A stretch of DNA of 64,000 bases from Turnera subulata. Taxonomy: Eukaryota > Streptophyta > Magnoliopsida > Malpighiales > Passifloraceae. The notes beneath the pieces were generated by a model that saw only the letters and a program-made list of their open reading frames with translations, did not search any database and was not told the origin of the DNA. A program made the position numbers and the translations under genes. Of the stretch, positions 1 through 11,389 are shown one piece after another. Where the stretch lies: positions 1-64,000 of the forward strand of contig JAKUCV010006778.1 in the NCBI GenBank assembly GCA_028386065.3, read 5' to 3'. Numbering within the stretch: position 1 is the stretch's first letter; each line of letters starts with the position of its first letter.

Positions 1-209
1 ACAAGAATTTCCTATAGATGAACTCTCTATATATCTTCATCCTTGTTGCTTCAAATCTTGTACTCCTTTGTCTTAGACTTGTGCTTCATTGATTGATGTC
101 TTTTTGCTTTTCCTCAAGGGATGAATTCATGAATGGAGCTTTGGTTAGTTTGTCATTATCAAAACCCTGAAATGAAACATGGAAGCATTAGTCCTAACAG
201 TGTCTACAG

Positions 210-1050
210 TGTATCAAATTGACACTTGTCAATATCCTATCTTACTAATTAATTATAACTAAACAATATAAAACCTCTATTATGACTCACCCTAGTAAAA
301 AAAAGCAATTAACATTTTATATTTATCAGTTAAAAAAGTTGTATGAAATGTAACAACATCACCAAAACTTTAAATACTGGTCCACTTCTTGCATATGCCC
401 AAATAATATTTCTAAGTCAATTATCATCAAGAATATCAACCAAGACCGTAGAATTATCCACTTCTGTCATTCATCGTTTCAAAGTATTTAAATATTGCAT
501 TGGCATTAGTTCCAAGTCGTACTCTCCATTATTTCCTCAACAGAATTTCTACGTTTCTTCTCCCAGATAAAAAACACTTTCAGCCTCTAGTCTAAATGAG
601 TTGCAATTTTTATTCTGCTAAATTCTATATTGATCCTCATATTCAAAATTTTTTTTGAAATTTATATCCAGATTTTCAATACTTTCATTCAAACTTATTA
701 TTCTTAGAGTCATAAAAGTGTGGATATGATGAAGCTTAACTGAGGTAATCCAATATCTTTTATTCTAACTCAAAAAAGCAATACTCTTTATATTATACTC
801 TTCTTTAGGTACTACCATAGTACCTAAAGAGTTCACTAGTAGAGTTGAATAACTTACCAAATTTATTTCAAGTTGGATTGTCTTCTTCAATTTTATCTTT
901 GGTTATGCATTTTTTAGTTTCTTCATTAGCATGTAAAATGTAATAATTAATTATAAATTCCTTGTGCATCTCAATTATGTTTCTTATTAACTTTGTTTCA
1001 GTTATATTTCACATGCCAACAAATTCATTAGTATGTAAATGGAGATGAAT
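210..1050 (-). pseudogene. FAR1/FHY3-like (MULE-derived) transposase remnant, copy A
   Basis: Read on the minus strand, three short pieces in different frames resemble the FAR1-related/MULE transposase family: an ANAIFKYFETMN piece (family pattern DAxAVxxYFxxM), a WAYARS piece, and FGDVVTFHTTFLTDKYKM, which corresponds to the first catalytic-aspartate motif of the MULE transposase domain (FGDVVxFDTTYxTNKYxMPF); here the Asp position reads His. The frame is broken by many stops and shifts. The paralogous copy at 27125-28070 preserves the same parts slightly better. The remnant ends at the edge of the duplicated unit, so its C-terminal half is missing. It may derive from a MULE or from a FRS-type host gene; the sequence does not decide. 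Confidence 0.6.
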
Positions 1051-1223
1051 TTAAATTAAACTGAAATCTGTAAATTTTTTTTTTCACAATGAAAACTGGA
1101 TATCAAAACATGGATAAATATAAAATTAAATGACATACTAATTTGAAAAAAATTAGAATTTAGTACAAAATAAATTATGTTGATAAATATTTGTAACCAT
1201 GCACTAATTCATGCAATGTCAAA

Positions 1224-2314
1224 TAGAGGTAAACAAAATGTCAATATAACACATACTATGCCGATTGCCTGATTGATATGACTTTTTCAACGACTTTTCA
1301 TTTCGATTGATGTCGTGGCAATTCTGGCAATATACCCATCGGCATGACACCTATCAATACCGACCAATAGCACAACTTCGTACCCAATTTTTTTTATTCT
1401 TAAAGATGACGAAGTGAAGAAGATAATTTCTAATTTGTACAGTTCAATTTTTTTAATTAACTGTTACCAGTCCATTCTCTTCAACCATATCCATTTCAAA
1501 GTTCAAAACTTCATATAAAAATTACTAAAATCATAATACAATAGCCAAAAAGAACCCCAAAATATCAGTAATCACTGACATAAAAACTGTTTCAATCAAT
1601 AAAAACAAGAACAGAAACACAACATATGGATCCAACATCAACAGTCCATCCGAGATTGAAAACAACCTCAACTTCATTAACGCACTACCGTTATCCACTA
1701 TAAAATCCAACCAACAAAACACTACAATTCCAAGGAAGCACAGGAAAACTAAGAATAGAGGAAAGTAGGAGAGAATAGACAGTAAAGAAAAATGGGAGAG
1801 AAAGGCTTACCACTCACGCTTGAATTCGTCTGCGCAGTTTCCCAGCCAGTGTTGCGTCTAGTTGGTTCTGTAAAGAAGAAGATAGTGGTCTTGGCCAGTG
1901 GGGTACAGAGTATTGATTGATATGTGGGCACGTCTCAGAGAGCTCTGGCAGCAGCGATGGTAAGCACGAGCACAATAGATGCGGTGTGGGTGGGTGGGGG
2001 TTCTTAGGTAGACAGCTGCAAAACCAACTACGATTGTGTTGTTAGGGGATGGCTTTTTCATAAGAGAAATATAGTTGGTGACTGTCTTTTATGTATTATG
2101 AAAACTTCAAAGAGAGAAAGAGAAAGAGTTAGTGATTGAGATTAGTGATGGTGAATTTTTGGGCTTAGGGTGGATTGAGTACACATTTACACACCAACAG
2201 TACAATACTTGATTTTTATATGGCACTAAAATCTCTCAAATTTCGAACCAGTACTACCGACATTTTGTTGATACCGATTTGGTTGGTTTGATATGGTTAC
2301 TATAATCACCCCTA
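1224..2314. mobile_element. Non-autonomous hAT-like element, copy A
   Basis: The element starts TAGAGGTAAAC and ends ...CACCCCTA, giving imperfect short terminal inverted repeats of hAT type (TAGGGGTGA...). It is flanked by near-identical 8-bp direct repeats, ATGTCAAA (1216-1223) and ATATCAAA (2315-2322), the duplication length expected for hAT. Subterminal regions carry repeated CCGAT/ACCGAC motifs. No transposase reading frame is visible. The same element lies at the matching place in copy B (28269-29362), so it inserted before the duplication. Confidence 0.75.
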
Positions 2315-2645
2315 ATATCAAATTGAATGCGATTTAATCTCTAAAAATGAAATACGTTTTAATTTTTTCAAAATTTTAAGAAAGGTGAGCAATCAAACGT
2401 CAAGTCAAATCCACACATTGCCAAATGCAATATACGTTGGACTAGTACTAAAAATACCACAATTTATGGATGACCAAACATGACTTGATGTGAGTTTAGT
2501 TGAATCCAATACTACTCCACATAGATTAAAAGAAATCAAGAAGACAACATTATGAATTCATCATATAGGTTATTAATATGAAACTATTAATGCAACATAA
2601 TTAGTTATAAAAAATTGTCGGATTAAGTTGCTGATTAAATTAGGG

Positions 2646-3620
2646 TGCGACACCTCTCTCTCGAGTGTCTTTAAACTTAGCTTAAAAATCCTTGAAAGTA
2701 ACTAGAGAGTAACTACATCATACTTAAAAATTTTGACAACATCTCCTCTATTTACAAAACTATCCCGAATAACACAAATAACACATTCTGCATTAAATAC
2801 ATTTCTTAGTATCAACCAATCCATCTGGCGGCTACAATCTGCCCCAAATACGATATACAATAACTATACAAAATACATGTCCTCACAAGTACATCTAATA
2901 TTAAATATGAACTCAACCTTTATTCACTTATGCTTCTCTAGCTGAGAATCATCATTAGAAACCTGCACAACTTAAATAAGTAATAATGGGGTCAGGCCCC
3001 TCAGTGAATGGTTAAAAAACCTGTAAACAAAAAACATTACTTAACTAGTCATAAATAAATCAGACTGAAATATAAATCCTTAGCATATAAAACCAACTTG
3101 ATACCGAGAAAACTATTTTTATAACTCCCCTGGGAAATACTTCTAGTGATGACCATGTGATCTCAAACTACGACAAAAGCCGTGAATATCTATCGGCGGA
3201 CCTGTATACGCTAACAGGCGTATAGCAACCCCCAAAGGGCAAAAGGACACCCGATACACAGCACAAAGCCTTAACGTGCATCGAATGTGGCCCCAAAAGC
3301 CGTTAACCCATTACATGAACATCGCTAGACACTGAAAATACTTGTCAAACCATACTTTAAACTGGCTCTTACTTATAACATGAAACTCATGTTTGTTTTT
3401 CGTGATCCAACTACCTTGCTTAGTATATATAAACAACATATGGAAAAAAATATGAACAATAACTATTTTGAAAGCTCAAGAGTAAACTTTAGAGATTTAA
3501 CCAATGACCTTAACTCCCTTTGTTCATTTACAGTCCATTTTTACGAGTTTTTAACTTGTAAATATTATTTAAATTGCTCATTTTGTTCATTTCTTTGCAT
3601 TTTACTTACTTAATTTCAAT
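2646..3620. other. Unassigned tract in the composite insertion
   Basis: No coding region is supported here. The stretch around 3190-3320 is locally less AT-rich (CAGGCGTATAGCAACCCC and nearby CCCCAAAAGCCG) and has the flavour of a gypsy LTR, but I found no partner copy in the window and no boundaries beyond the TGCGACACC start. Confidence 0.4.
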
Positions 3621-3629
3621 AATTCCTTT

Positions 3630-4725
3630 TATCCTAGTGCCTTAATGCTTTTGTACAGAAATGAGGATTAAAGGACACATTTTTAGGCTAGTTGCACAGT
3701 TCCTGTACAAGCAGTCCATGCAACCCGTTCCAGCATGGATAGGCCAAGGCCACGTGGCAAGCCCAGGTCGCTCCTCAAGATTCTTGCCAAAAAATTTCAG
3801 AAAACACCCTAGAATTATTTTGAGTAATTCTGGTGGACCACATGACACTTTTGAAGTGGTCTTGGAAAGTTTTCTACACATGTGTCATCTCCCCAGTTAA
3901 TGTGGAATGTGGATGGATATTATCCATTGGTTTGGTGGGCTGGTGGCGTGAGCATAAGGGGAGCAAAACTAACTTGGACCATGTTGCACCTTACAGTTAA
4001 AAGGTGGTGCATTTTCCACCAATTATTTGGCACAAGGAAGTGGTCCTCCCCTCCACATTTGGCGCCACTTCCTCTCATTTCCAGCTTCTTCTCTCCATCT
4101 TTTTGTACTATAAAAGGACTGCACCAAGGAATCACCAGGGCATCATTCATTCGGCAGCAAAAAGAAAAACAAGTAGTTTCAGTTTAGCTTAAAGTTTTAG
4201 ACTAGCTTTTAGCTTTCTTGTAAACTATAGAAAAACATAAACTGGGCTTTAAAAACCGACCTTGAGGGAGGCGCGCTTTTATTAGAGATTAAGTAGGTAA
4301 ATTTCTTAATACTTTTAGTTTATTTTATCACTGGCAAATGGACAGTGGAAATAAATTAGGAAGGGATTTTACGGCACTAAGAGAGTAGGCTATCGGTCTA
4401 GTTTATATTTACCAGTTCTTTTAAAGAAGTTTATTTTCAGATTATAATTCCTAGATTATTAATAGGCTAGCTATGTGGTGACAGAACATGGTTTGCTTAT
4501 GTGGAGATTAATTGCATGAAAATGTTGGCTAGGAATTCCCCGAAGTCCTAGATATTTAATTTTAATTGTTTCTATTTGCTTTAGTTTTTTTATTTAAATC
4601 ACCAAACTCATCAATTATTTATCCTCTAGATAATCATAAATTGCTCGGTTAAGAAGTATTTAGGAAAGATCCCAGTGAGACGACCTTGTGTGCTACAACA
4701 ACTCTGTATACTTGCAAGAAACTAT
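3630..4725 (+). repeat. TAT/Athila-like LTR remnant
   Basis: A plausible promoter TATAAAAG lies at 4109-4116. About 560 bases downstream is the sequence AGTGAGACGACCTTGTGTG followed by CTGTATACTTGCAAG, resembling the conserved U5 end of Athila/TAT gypsy LTRs (CCTGTGGATACGACCTTGA... in the forward element at 60750). No primer-binding site or coding region follows, so this is a solo or truncated LTR. Short open frames inside it show no family resemblance. Confidence 0.5.
4109..4116 (+). promoter_or_regulatory. TATA box of LTR remnant
   Basis: TATAAAAG follows a pyrimidine-rich stretch in the LTR-like tract. It is the best TATA match there and is placed as a U3/R boundary would be. Confidence 0.5.
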
Positions 4726-4734
4726 CAATTATTC

Positions 4735-5005
4735 TCCCATATCTCCCTCTTTTCTTTATTTTCTTTCTCTACCATATTCTTCTTCTTCCTAGTTCTCCTC
4801 CCTTTACTTTTGTTTTATTCTTGTTCCTCCTGGTTTATTTCCTTTAGTTCACTACCCTTCTCTTCCTTTTTTTTTTTTTCCTATTTCCTTCCACTTTTAT
4901 CTCTTCTTCTTTTTCTCTTCCCTTTCTCTCGTGTTTCTCTCTCTTTGTTCTATCTCTTACTTTCCATTTCCTTTTTTTTACTCTTTTGTTCGTCTCTAGG
5001 ATGTT
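4735..5005 (+). repeat. Long polypyrimidine tract
   Basis: About 270 bases consist almost wholly of C and T on the plus strand, with only scattered purines. The open frame through it (4675-5010) is low-complexity Phe/Leu/Ser and is not a credible protein. Confidence 0.8.
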
Positions 5006-5089
5006 CTTGATGTTTAATTTATTTTTGTGAACCGCCTAATCATCCAAAGGGTTATCTAAAACTCGCATACTAATATATCAAACCAACAA

Positions 5090-5215
5090 ACTTGGCATAG
5101 TGGTTAAATACTAATGTATAGGCTTCTTTTTCCACTCCCAGTTTTATGGGTTCGAGTCTCACTGCCTATAGCTTTCCTTTTAATTCTTATTTTTTTCTTA
5201 CCTTTTTTTTCTTTT
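5090..5215 (+). mobile_element. Candidate tRNA-derived SINE
   Basis: An A-box-like TGGCATAGTGG (5093-5103) and a B-box-like GGTTCGAGTCT (5149-5159) are spaced 56 bases apart, as in internal Pol III promoters. A T-rich 3' tail follows (5176-5225). The sequence does not fold as a normal tRNA: I see no acceptor-stem partner. A short SINE or tRNA pseudogene is the best reading. No target-site duplication was recognised. Confidence 0.4.
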
Positions 5216-5249
5216 TTTCATTTCCCTCTTTTGGAACTCGTGGCGTGAC

Positions 5250-6439
5250 TAGGTGTTGGCAAATGGTACACCGTACCGAAATTCCGATCGGCAGGAGCAT
5301 ACTAATGATACCCTCATACCGACCGTCTTATATCGAGCCGAAAAATTAGCCAATATCGACGAATTACTGATCGATTTGGTCGCTAGACCGTAAATATCGA
5401 GCCAACTATATACATAGAAAAAAACAAGAACTGGAAGCAGACAAATTAAATGGAAAAAATCTAAATTTTAATTGCAATTATTCTTTGTCCAGCTTCCAAA
5501 GATAGAGTCTATCATGCAATAACTAAAGCTAAATATTGTCATAAATCCATGCACAAATCCTATCAATATCAAAATTAATAGTAACAATTGAAGCCGAATT
5601 GCAGCAACTAAAGCCAAATTGCAGCATTTAACCCAAATCTGCCATCATAAAAATCACAAATCCTACCTTTAATTTTGCCGAAAATATAGTAATTAATCAT
5701 TAGTCCTACCATTTGTGGTTCTAACATCCCCTTTCCTTTAAATAATCTGACTTTAATCTGAGAGTTACCAATTCATGTTTCTCACCTGTACTATTTCAAA
5801 ATTCATCAATTTTAAAAAAACCACTGAATATCGAAATAATCCAAAACCAATTCACCCATATCAAACCCAAAAAATAAACCAAAGTTCACCGAAATAGAAA
5901 CAATCTTAGAATCAAAAGGAAAATAGATGAGGAAGGAGAGATAACAAAGGAAAAAAGAGGACCGTCCATTTTAAAGTGGTCGCCTCGATTTCTCAGCCGC
6001 CGACTTGCATGGCTCGCTCGGCATGGCGAAGGAGGAGGCTGCATCTGGTGTTCTGCTCTACGCTCTCTACTGTATTCTCATTTGTAGCCGTGAGTGGTGA
6101 CAACTCGGTTTATAAGGAAGCTGATGAGGATATGGGCGACAGTGGTAAGAAGGCAAGGGAAAGGACGCTGGTGAATGGTCCATGGCGGCGACGGGTGTGT
6201 GTGGCAGTAGAGAGAGAGAGGAGGCGAAAGAGTGTGGAGAGAATTTGGGATCTAGTATTTTTTTTTTTTGCGTTGGAGGGTTTGGGTGTTAGGTTGTGTG
6301 GGTGGGTTGGGAGTATTTGTATGGCTGACAGGGTCAACCACGGTATGGTCCGTAACCAACATACCGACCGAAACTTAATTTCATACCGAAGAAATTTTGG
6401 TACGGTATGGAGCCGAATTGATAGGGTTTTCCAAGCCTA
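5250..6439. mobile_element. Second hAT-like non-autonomous element
   Basis: Left end TAGGTGTTGGCAAATGG and right end ...TTTTCCAAGCCTA form imperfect inverted termini resembling those of the hAT-like elements at 1224 and 28269. The subterminal regions are rich in ACCGACC/ACCGATA motifs (5275-5400, 6340-6480) and the size is similar. I could not identify matching 8-bp flanking repeats, and related subterminal sequence continues to about 6490, so the right boundary is uncertain. The open frame 5976-6467 spans two element parts and is not credible as a gene. Confidence 0.45.
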
Positions 6440-6498
6440 TTTTCCGACCGATATCAAGCCGTGGTAGGTCGGTATCGAGTTAGTACCATAACATAGCG

Positions 6499-7585
6499 AT
6501 TATATATTTTTTTAATGGACTATGTTTCTGCTAATTTTACTTCATATTTCAAAGCACTTTCTCTTGTCAGTTTCAAAACCTAATTTGCACTATGCATTTT
6601 TTGTATAGAGGTATGTCAATAAAATCGTTTTTCTTATGTGCACTAGTTGTATGTTTTTCTAATATATGTATTTTATTTTACATTTGTACTACTAAATTTG
6701 TAACTCATATCGGGATATGAGACTGATATCGGGATGTAAAATGCTCGAAATTGCGTGTTGTTCATTCCAATCACCTTTAATGGAAAAGGAGACACATCAT
6801 TTATAGTACACTCTATATATCATATATATGTATACAAGCGTACTTCTTAAGAATTGAGACATAGTATTCTAGAGAAATATAGTAATAATATGTGGAAATT
6901 TTTATGAATATTTGCGAAACAATCAAAATTTGACATGTTGATTTATATTGAGAGGTAAGGTTATCTGAAATAAAAACAAATATTATGTTATGAATCTTTA
7001 TTTCTCTGGTACATTTTGTATTGATTTTCGTTCAAATTATCCTTCATTTTGATAAGATTTAAACTAATTCAACAATTAGCTTTCATTTTTACGGTCCCAT
7101 TTTAAAGTTTCTTACTCATCTAACTCCCATTAAGTATAATGTTTCTCTTATTGTAATATAGTTTTTCTTCATCATTATTTAGTCTCTCTTAGTCTCATTA
7201 TTTTGTATCTATTCGTACTTCGTGCACAAGAGAATATTACTCCCTCCGTTCTTTTTTATAAGACGTTTTAGAGGTTTTGTTTTGTTTCAAAATATAAGTC
7301 GCATTAAGAGTTTCTAGGAATATTCAAATACTTTTTCCTGTATTTAACCCATATCTAGTTAATCGAAGAATATGGAATAATTATTATTTCAATTTTCAAG
7401 ATTATCTGGACACCTATATCGTTTTCTAGTATCTGCAAACGTAATTAATGGTCGTTTACAAAATTGTACTTAAATAATCAAGTGCACTGTGTTTTTCTAT
7501 TTTTTCCTAGTGCCTCTGTAATTCAAGACACTAAAACTAGGGAAAGTATCAGTCCAGAATTGTGATAAGAGGAGGATGAATTTTC
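6499..7585. repeat. Middle segment of copy A
   Basis: This AT-rich tract matches 31166-32285 nearly colinearly. No gene is visible. It contains the mariner/Stowaway-type terminus at 7240 and ends exactly where the copia element inserted. Confidence 0.8.
7240..7310 (+). repeat. Mariner/Stowaway-type terminal repeat, copy A
   Basis: CTCCCTCCGTTC begins at 7240 directly after a TA, matching the terminal inverted repeat of plant Tc1/mariner and Stowaway elements. The paralogue is at 31939. No opposite-strand terminus was found in copy A. Confidence 0.6.
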
Positions 7586-7867
7586 TGTTAAACAAATGAT
7601 ATTGTTGGTTCCTATTCCTGTTGACAAGTTCATACTTAGTTTGTTGTTCCAATATTCTTGCGTGGATATAGTAAAAAAATATCTTTTTCAGGTTTCATAG
7701 CTGTAACAGATTTTTAGCTATTTTTACTTTATTAGTTGCAACCAGGAACATCTACAGGTAGTTAACTTTTTCTTATATAAGTTTACTGGTTCTGTGATGA
7801 ATAATATAACCAAAAATAGGAGTTTTCCTATTGTCTTTTAAACTTTGCTTCTCTGTAAATTACTATA
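7586..7867 (+). repeat. 5' LTR of RT-less copia
   Basis: This matches the 3' LTR at 13861-14148, including the promoter-like TTATATAAG near 7775. The terminal CA has decayed to TA; the position of the primer site fixes the end. Confidence 0.85.
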
Positions 7868-7973
7868 GTGGTAACGGAGCCTTAGTAGTTCTTGCAAGAC
7901 CAAAATTTTTTTAAACCCAAAACACCAAGCCAAAAACATATTTCATTTAACACTTTTTCAATCTACACAATTA

Positions 7974-8107
7974 ATGGCATCCAGTAGTCAATCTTTAACT
8001 CCACCTATCATCCTCACTGGTGAAAATTACCATGTTTGGACAGTGAAGAAGCAAGCTTTTATTGAAGCTTATGACCTTTTGGTAACTATTACAGAAAATA
8101 GACGATA
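7974..8107 (+). pseudogene. Copia gag, N-terminal fragment
   Basis: The frame begins ATG at 7974 with MASSSQSLTPPIILTGENYH, the usual start of plant copia gag proteins (Gag polypeptide of LTR copia type, then UBN2). The reading continues for about 44 codons and is cut by the nested gypsy insertion whose CCACC duplication starts at 8108. The rest of gag resumes at 12188. The start is supported by its place ~95 bases after the primer site. Confidence 0.75.
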
Positions 8108-8112
8108 CCACC

Positions 8113-8432
8113 TGATACAGCAACACTACCAGAACAAAGCTAGATAGCACCTCCTTATCAATCGAGTCACTAAGATCAGAAATCAATTCAACCGAAAGCT
8201 TTAGTGATTACCTCTATCACCTCAAAACAAAACAAAGGCGTTAAACAACAATGGAGTAATAAACACAAGGAATCTTGTATAGGCAACAAGCAATTCAATT
8301 ACTTGATAAGTAAGCACAAACCCTAAAATAAACAAGAGAGAAATCCATCTAACTTGCAAAATAAGGTTTAAGAGAACCTCCAACTTTATTAGCAAAATAG
8401 CTATCATTAAACAATATTCATCATCCGTCTAA
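8113..8432 (-). repeat. Inverted R-U5 segment at the left end
   Basis: This is the reverse complement of the last ~320 bases of the right LTR. The match stops at TTAGACGG (11862), about 30 bases after TATAAAT (11833-11839), which is where transcription of the LTR would be expected to start. Open frames in the two copies are shared shadows, not genes. Confidence 0.8.
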
Positions 8433-9309
8433 TAAAAATTGCGAGTTGGTGTTTTTGGCTATGGATTTGAATTTTCAAGTTCATAGTATTGTTCATGTCT
8501 TTAATTAGCTTCTATCGACTTAGTATAATATTTATATAAAAAAGGATAAAGGTTGCGTTTTGGATTGGTTTGTTGTCGATTAGTGCTAGTGACAATTGTG
8601 GATGGTCACATACTTTAGATTTATTGAAACCTAGTAATTACTATTGTTGTTGTCATGAATAAAAAAAAAACCATTAGTTGATTGGCAAAAGAAGGAACAA
8701 TGGTCATCTTGTTCTGACAATAGGATTGGAGTGGAGTTACATTAATTATTCGGCAGTGGCTGTACAATTTTTTTTTAAAAAAAAGAGGAGTTGAAGATTT
8801 AGATTTCAGCAGGAAGGTGAATTGCTTATTTGTAGGAATTTGTTTGAATTGTGGGCTACTTCCTGCGGGTTGATTGCTAAGACAACTAGTTTGGAAAGAT
8901 TTTTTTGTTTCTGCTTATTTGTTGTGTTTTCTTTTCAGCTTTTCTAATTGAGCAATCTTTGTCTCATATTGTTCAATTGCTATAATATTCATCACATGCA
9001 AGTTTCTTCTCATTTGTGTGTGACTTTGTTTCTTTCTTGGAGTTTATTTTGGCTCTAGAACTTGTGATCTCTCTATTCTTGCTAGGATTTCCTTGATTCT
9101 TTCTTGAAGTGTTGCAGGTTGTTTATTATTTGACTAAGTATTACTGATCCCAAAGAATAAACACAGTCAGAATCCAAGAGAGGAAAAAGGCGAGTGATAC
9201 ATCTATTGCCATTGAGTGTAAATATGAGAGAACACAAAAAGAGTGTAAACACGTTAGGGAGTGGTGAGGAATTATTTTCTACTAACACTTTCTTGCAGGT
9301 TAACATCAT
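8433..9309 (+). other. Untranslated leader of the nested gypsy element
   Basis: This 880-base AT-rich tract lies between the inverted R-U5 and the gag start. No primer-binding site is recognisable at its left edge, in keeping with an abnormal 5' end. CTTGCAGGTTAACATC at 9292-9307 could be a decayed splice acceptor near the gag start. Confidence 0.5.
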
Positions 9310-9735
9310 GGAATATTCAAGATACAGTAGAGGAGCCTACGGAGGCTGATATGTAGATCAAACTTATAGGTATACAAAAGGCATCAAGATGAAGATTCTC
9401 TCTTTTCAAGGCAAAATGATCCAAAGGCTTATTTGAAGTGGGAGAAAAGAGTGAAAATGATATTTGACTGCCATAACTACACCGAGCCAAAGAAGGTAAA
9501 ATTGGCGGTTGATGAGTTTACTGACTATGCTCTGGTTTGGTGGAACAATGTTATGTTGGACAGGAGGTACAATTATGAGGGTCCTGCGGAAACTTGGACT
9601 GAGATGAAGGAAATTATGAGGAAGAGATTTGTTTCTGGCTATTACCATAGGGAGATGCGTCAATAGCATCAAAGAGTGCGCCAAGATTCTATGAGCATTG
9701 AAGAGTATTGCAATGATGATTGGCATAGAGAGACT
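9310..9735 (+). pseudogene. Gypsy gag fragment
   Basis: The conceptual start is ATG at 9309 (MEYSRYSRGAYGG) followed by an early stop; the recognisable retrotransposon gag domain runs from about 9376, with KWEKRVKMIFDCHN, KVKLAVDEFTDYALVWWNN and TWTEMKEIMRKRFVSGYY. An in-frame stop at 9664-9666 splits the frame, and it continues with SMSIEEYC until about 9715. There the usual C-terminal half of gag with its CCHC knuckle is missing and the protein jumps to another region, so an internal deletion joins gag to the pre-protease linker. Nucleocapsid function is lost. Confidence 0.8.
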
Positions 9736-10734
9736 TCAGCTAATAGTGCAATGAGGATGCAGAAAGCTAAGAAACCAACTCCTATACACTATAGTTATAA
9801 TGAAGACGAGTTTGATGACTATGTAGCTGAAGTATGGCGTCGTGACCGACAGTGGGAGGCTAGGAACTCGGCTTCTGTGCATTCTGACTGTGGAAAAGTA
9901 CCTAAGGAAGAATTTCTTGATATTAGGCGTGTGCTGAATGCTCAAGTCAAGGAAGACGGTGTTGGGCAAAGGGATAAAATTTTCTATACAAGATTCTTGG
10001 TGAATGAGAAGGCTATGAGTGTTAAAATTTATGGGGAAAGCAACACCAATATGGCGAGCATATATATGGTGGAAAATTTAGGATTGGAGTGTTTGCAACA
10101 TCCTAGACCTTACAAGCTACAAAGGACGAATGACATGGGAGAAATCGAGGTAACCAAACAAGTCCTTGTTTCTTTTTCCATTGGCAAGTATTTTGACCAA
10201 GTATTGTGTTATGTTGTGCCCATGGATACATGCCATATATTGCTTGGGAGACTCTGGCAATATGATAGAAGAGTTGCCTATGATGGGTTCAGGAATAGGT
10301 ATTTTTTTACCATGGGAGAAAGAAGAGTTTCACTTGCACCCTTGCCTCTAAAGGAAATTGATGGGGATCAATTGCATGTTAAAAGTCAAGTGGAAGCATG
10401 GCAAAAGGAGAAAGAGGCCGAATCTTGTCACACTAGAAAGGAAGAGAGGAAGGCTGAGAGCGTTACAAAAGGAGAGCTAGAGAGGAAGGCTGAGAGCCAT
10501 GCAAAAAGAGAGGAGAGTTCGAAAGAAAATAAAAGAGAAGAAAAGGAAGAGGAAGTTGAGAGTGAGAGAAAAAAAGAAGACTCAAAAGAAATTGTGTTAA
10601 AAGGCTCAAAAGAGAGAGATAAGACGTTTGAATATGAGAGGAAAAAGAGTTTATTTGTACTTTTATACAAGGAAGCTTGGTTTAAAGCTAACCTTAACAC
10701 TTGTTTTTCTAGATGTGATGTGTTTCTTTTATAG
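9736..10734 (+). pseudogene. Gypsy protease region with charged linker
   Basis: This open stretch (part of the frame 9676-10734, 352 codons) holds a retropepsin-like domain from about residue 100: FLVNEKAMSVKIYGESNTN, then VTKQVLVSFSIGKY and HILLGRLWQYDRRVAYDGF, all typical of plant Ty3/gypsy. The catalytic Asp of the usual D-G-G/D-x-G-S motif reads Tyr in KIYGESNT, so the protease should be inactive. The last ~110 residues are extremely rich in Lys, Glu and Arg. RT would normally follow but is absent. The long open frame reflects the charged repeat more than selection. Confidence 0.75.
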
Positions 10735-11271
10735 GTTACAAAGGATGCTTGTCCTAAAGGATTGTCGGTCCTAGGAGAAGATGGTTCTAAACATGGGGCG
10801 CCGATTGCAATCACAAGGGAGCATCAGGTTTTATGTTCCCTTTCTATGACTTTAATACCTAAATTGAATAACATGATGAGTAATTTTAGTTCTTACTTTA
10901 TTGAATGTCATCCACATAAATTACTAGTTAAGCATGCCTTTGAGTTATTCTTTAGGAAGGAACAAAAGAATTCTAATTGCATGTTGCTTGAACCGGTAGG
11001 AGAAGCTAGATGCCACAAGCTTGGTCCTCTGCGCATTAAGATTGGTTCGCAAGGTGAGTATAATGTTCATACTACTTTTGATGATGCTAATTTTCCTCCT
11101 ATTGATTTTGTAGGTATCGATTCGAGGACGAATTGCTTTGAGGAGGGAAGGAATGATGCAAATTACCTAGGCGAGTTTGGAGAGTTGAAGAATGCTACAC
11201 GCAAAGGTTGCAATGAGGTGCATGGTGACAAAGATAAGCTCAAAGTTCGTGTTCAAAAGCATGCTTTCTGA
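10735..11271 (+). pseudogene. Gypsy polyprotein C-terminal remnant
   Basis: An open frame of 169 codons (10762-11271) ends with DSRTNCFEEGRND and a tail to about 11271. This resembles the D-(S/L)-R-T-N-x-F-x-E-G-x-x-D stretch common at the very end of gypsy polyproteins, just before the 3' LTR. The upstream 100 residues match no domain I recognise. A related but decayed copy of the tail lies at 14903-15180. Confidence 0.5.
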
Positions 11272-11389
11272 ATCATGTCCAAGATACGTACTCACAAGAA
11301 ATTCAAGAAGAGATGGAGATCAAGTATGGCGAGGAGCTTAAGGAGAGGCCTACATATGCGCATACATTGATCGAGTCGAGCTTGGGCTG

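Larger units (their letters stand above)
2646..6493. mobile_element. Composite insertion in copy A, absent from copy B
   Basis: Copy B reads ...GTTAGGGATTATAT at 31159-31172, whereas copy A has 3.85 kb between TAGGG and ATTATAT. The insert starts TGCGACACC and ends CCATAACA; the flanking 5-mers are TAGGG (2641-2645) and TAGCG (6494-6498), a possible decayed 5-bp target duplication. The two ends are not copies of each other, so a complete LTR element is not shown. Inside are an unassigned tract (2646-3620), a gypsy-type LTR-like tract, a pyrimidine tract, a tRNA-like Pol III promoter and a hAT-like element. Confidence 0.6.

Noticed and set aside
3661..4192. Overlapping open frames in the 3.6-4.2 kb tract
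   Set aside because: They lie within an LTR-like tract with its own TATA box; no domain or codon signal is seen and frames overlap on both strands.
4675..5010. 111-codon plus-strand ORF
   Set aside because: It is a translation of a polypyrimidine tract (Phe/Leu/Ser only), not a membrane protein gene.
5093..5160. Possible functional tRNA gene
   Set aside because: A and B boxes are present but no acceptor or anticodon stem pairs properly; a SINE or tRNA-like remnant is more likely.
5976..6467. 163-codon ORF starting MVASISQPPTC
   Set aside because: It covers the inside of a hAT-like element and its subterminal repeats; no recognisable domain.
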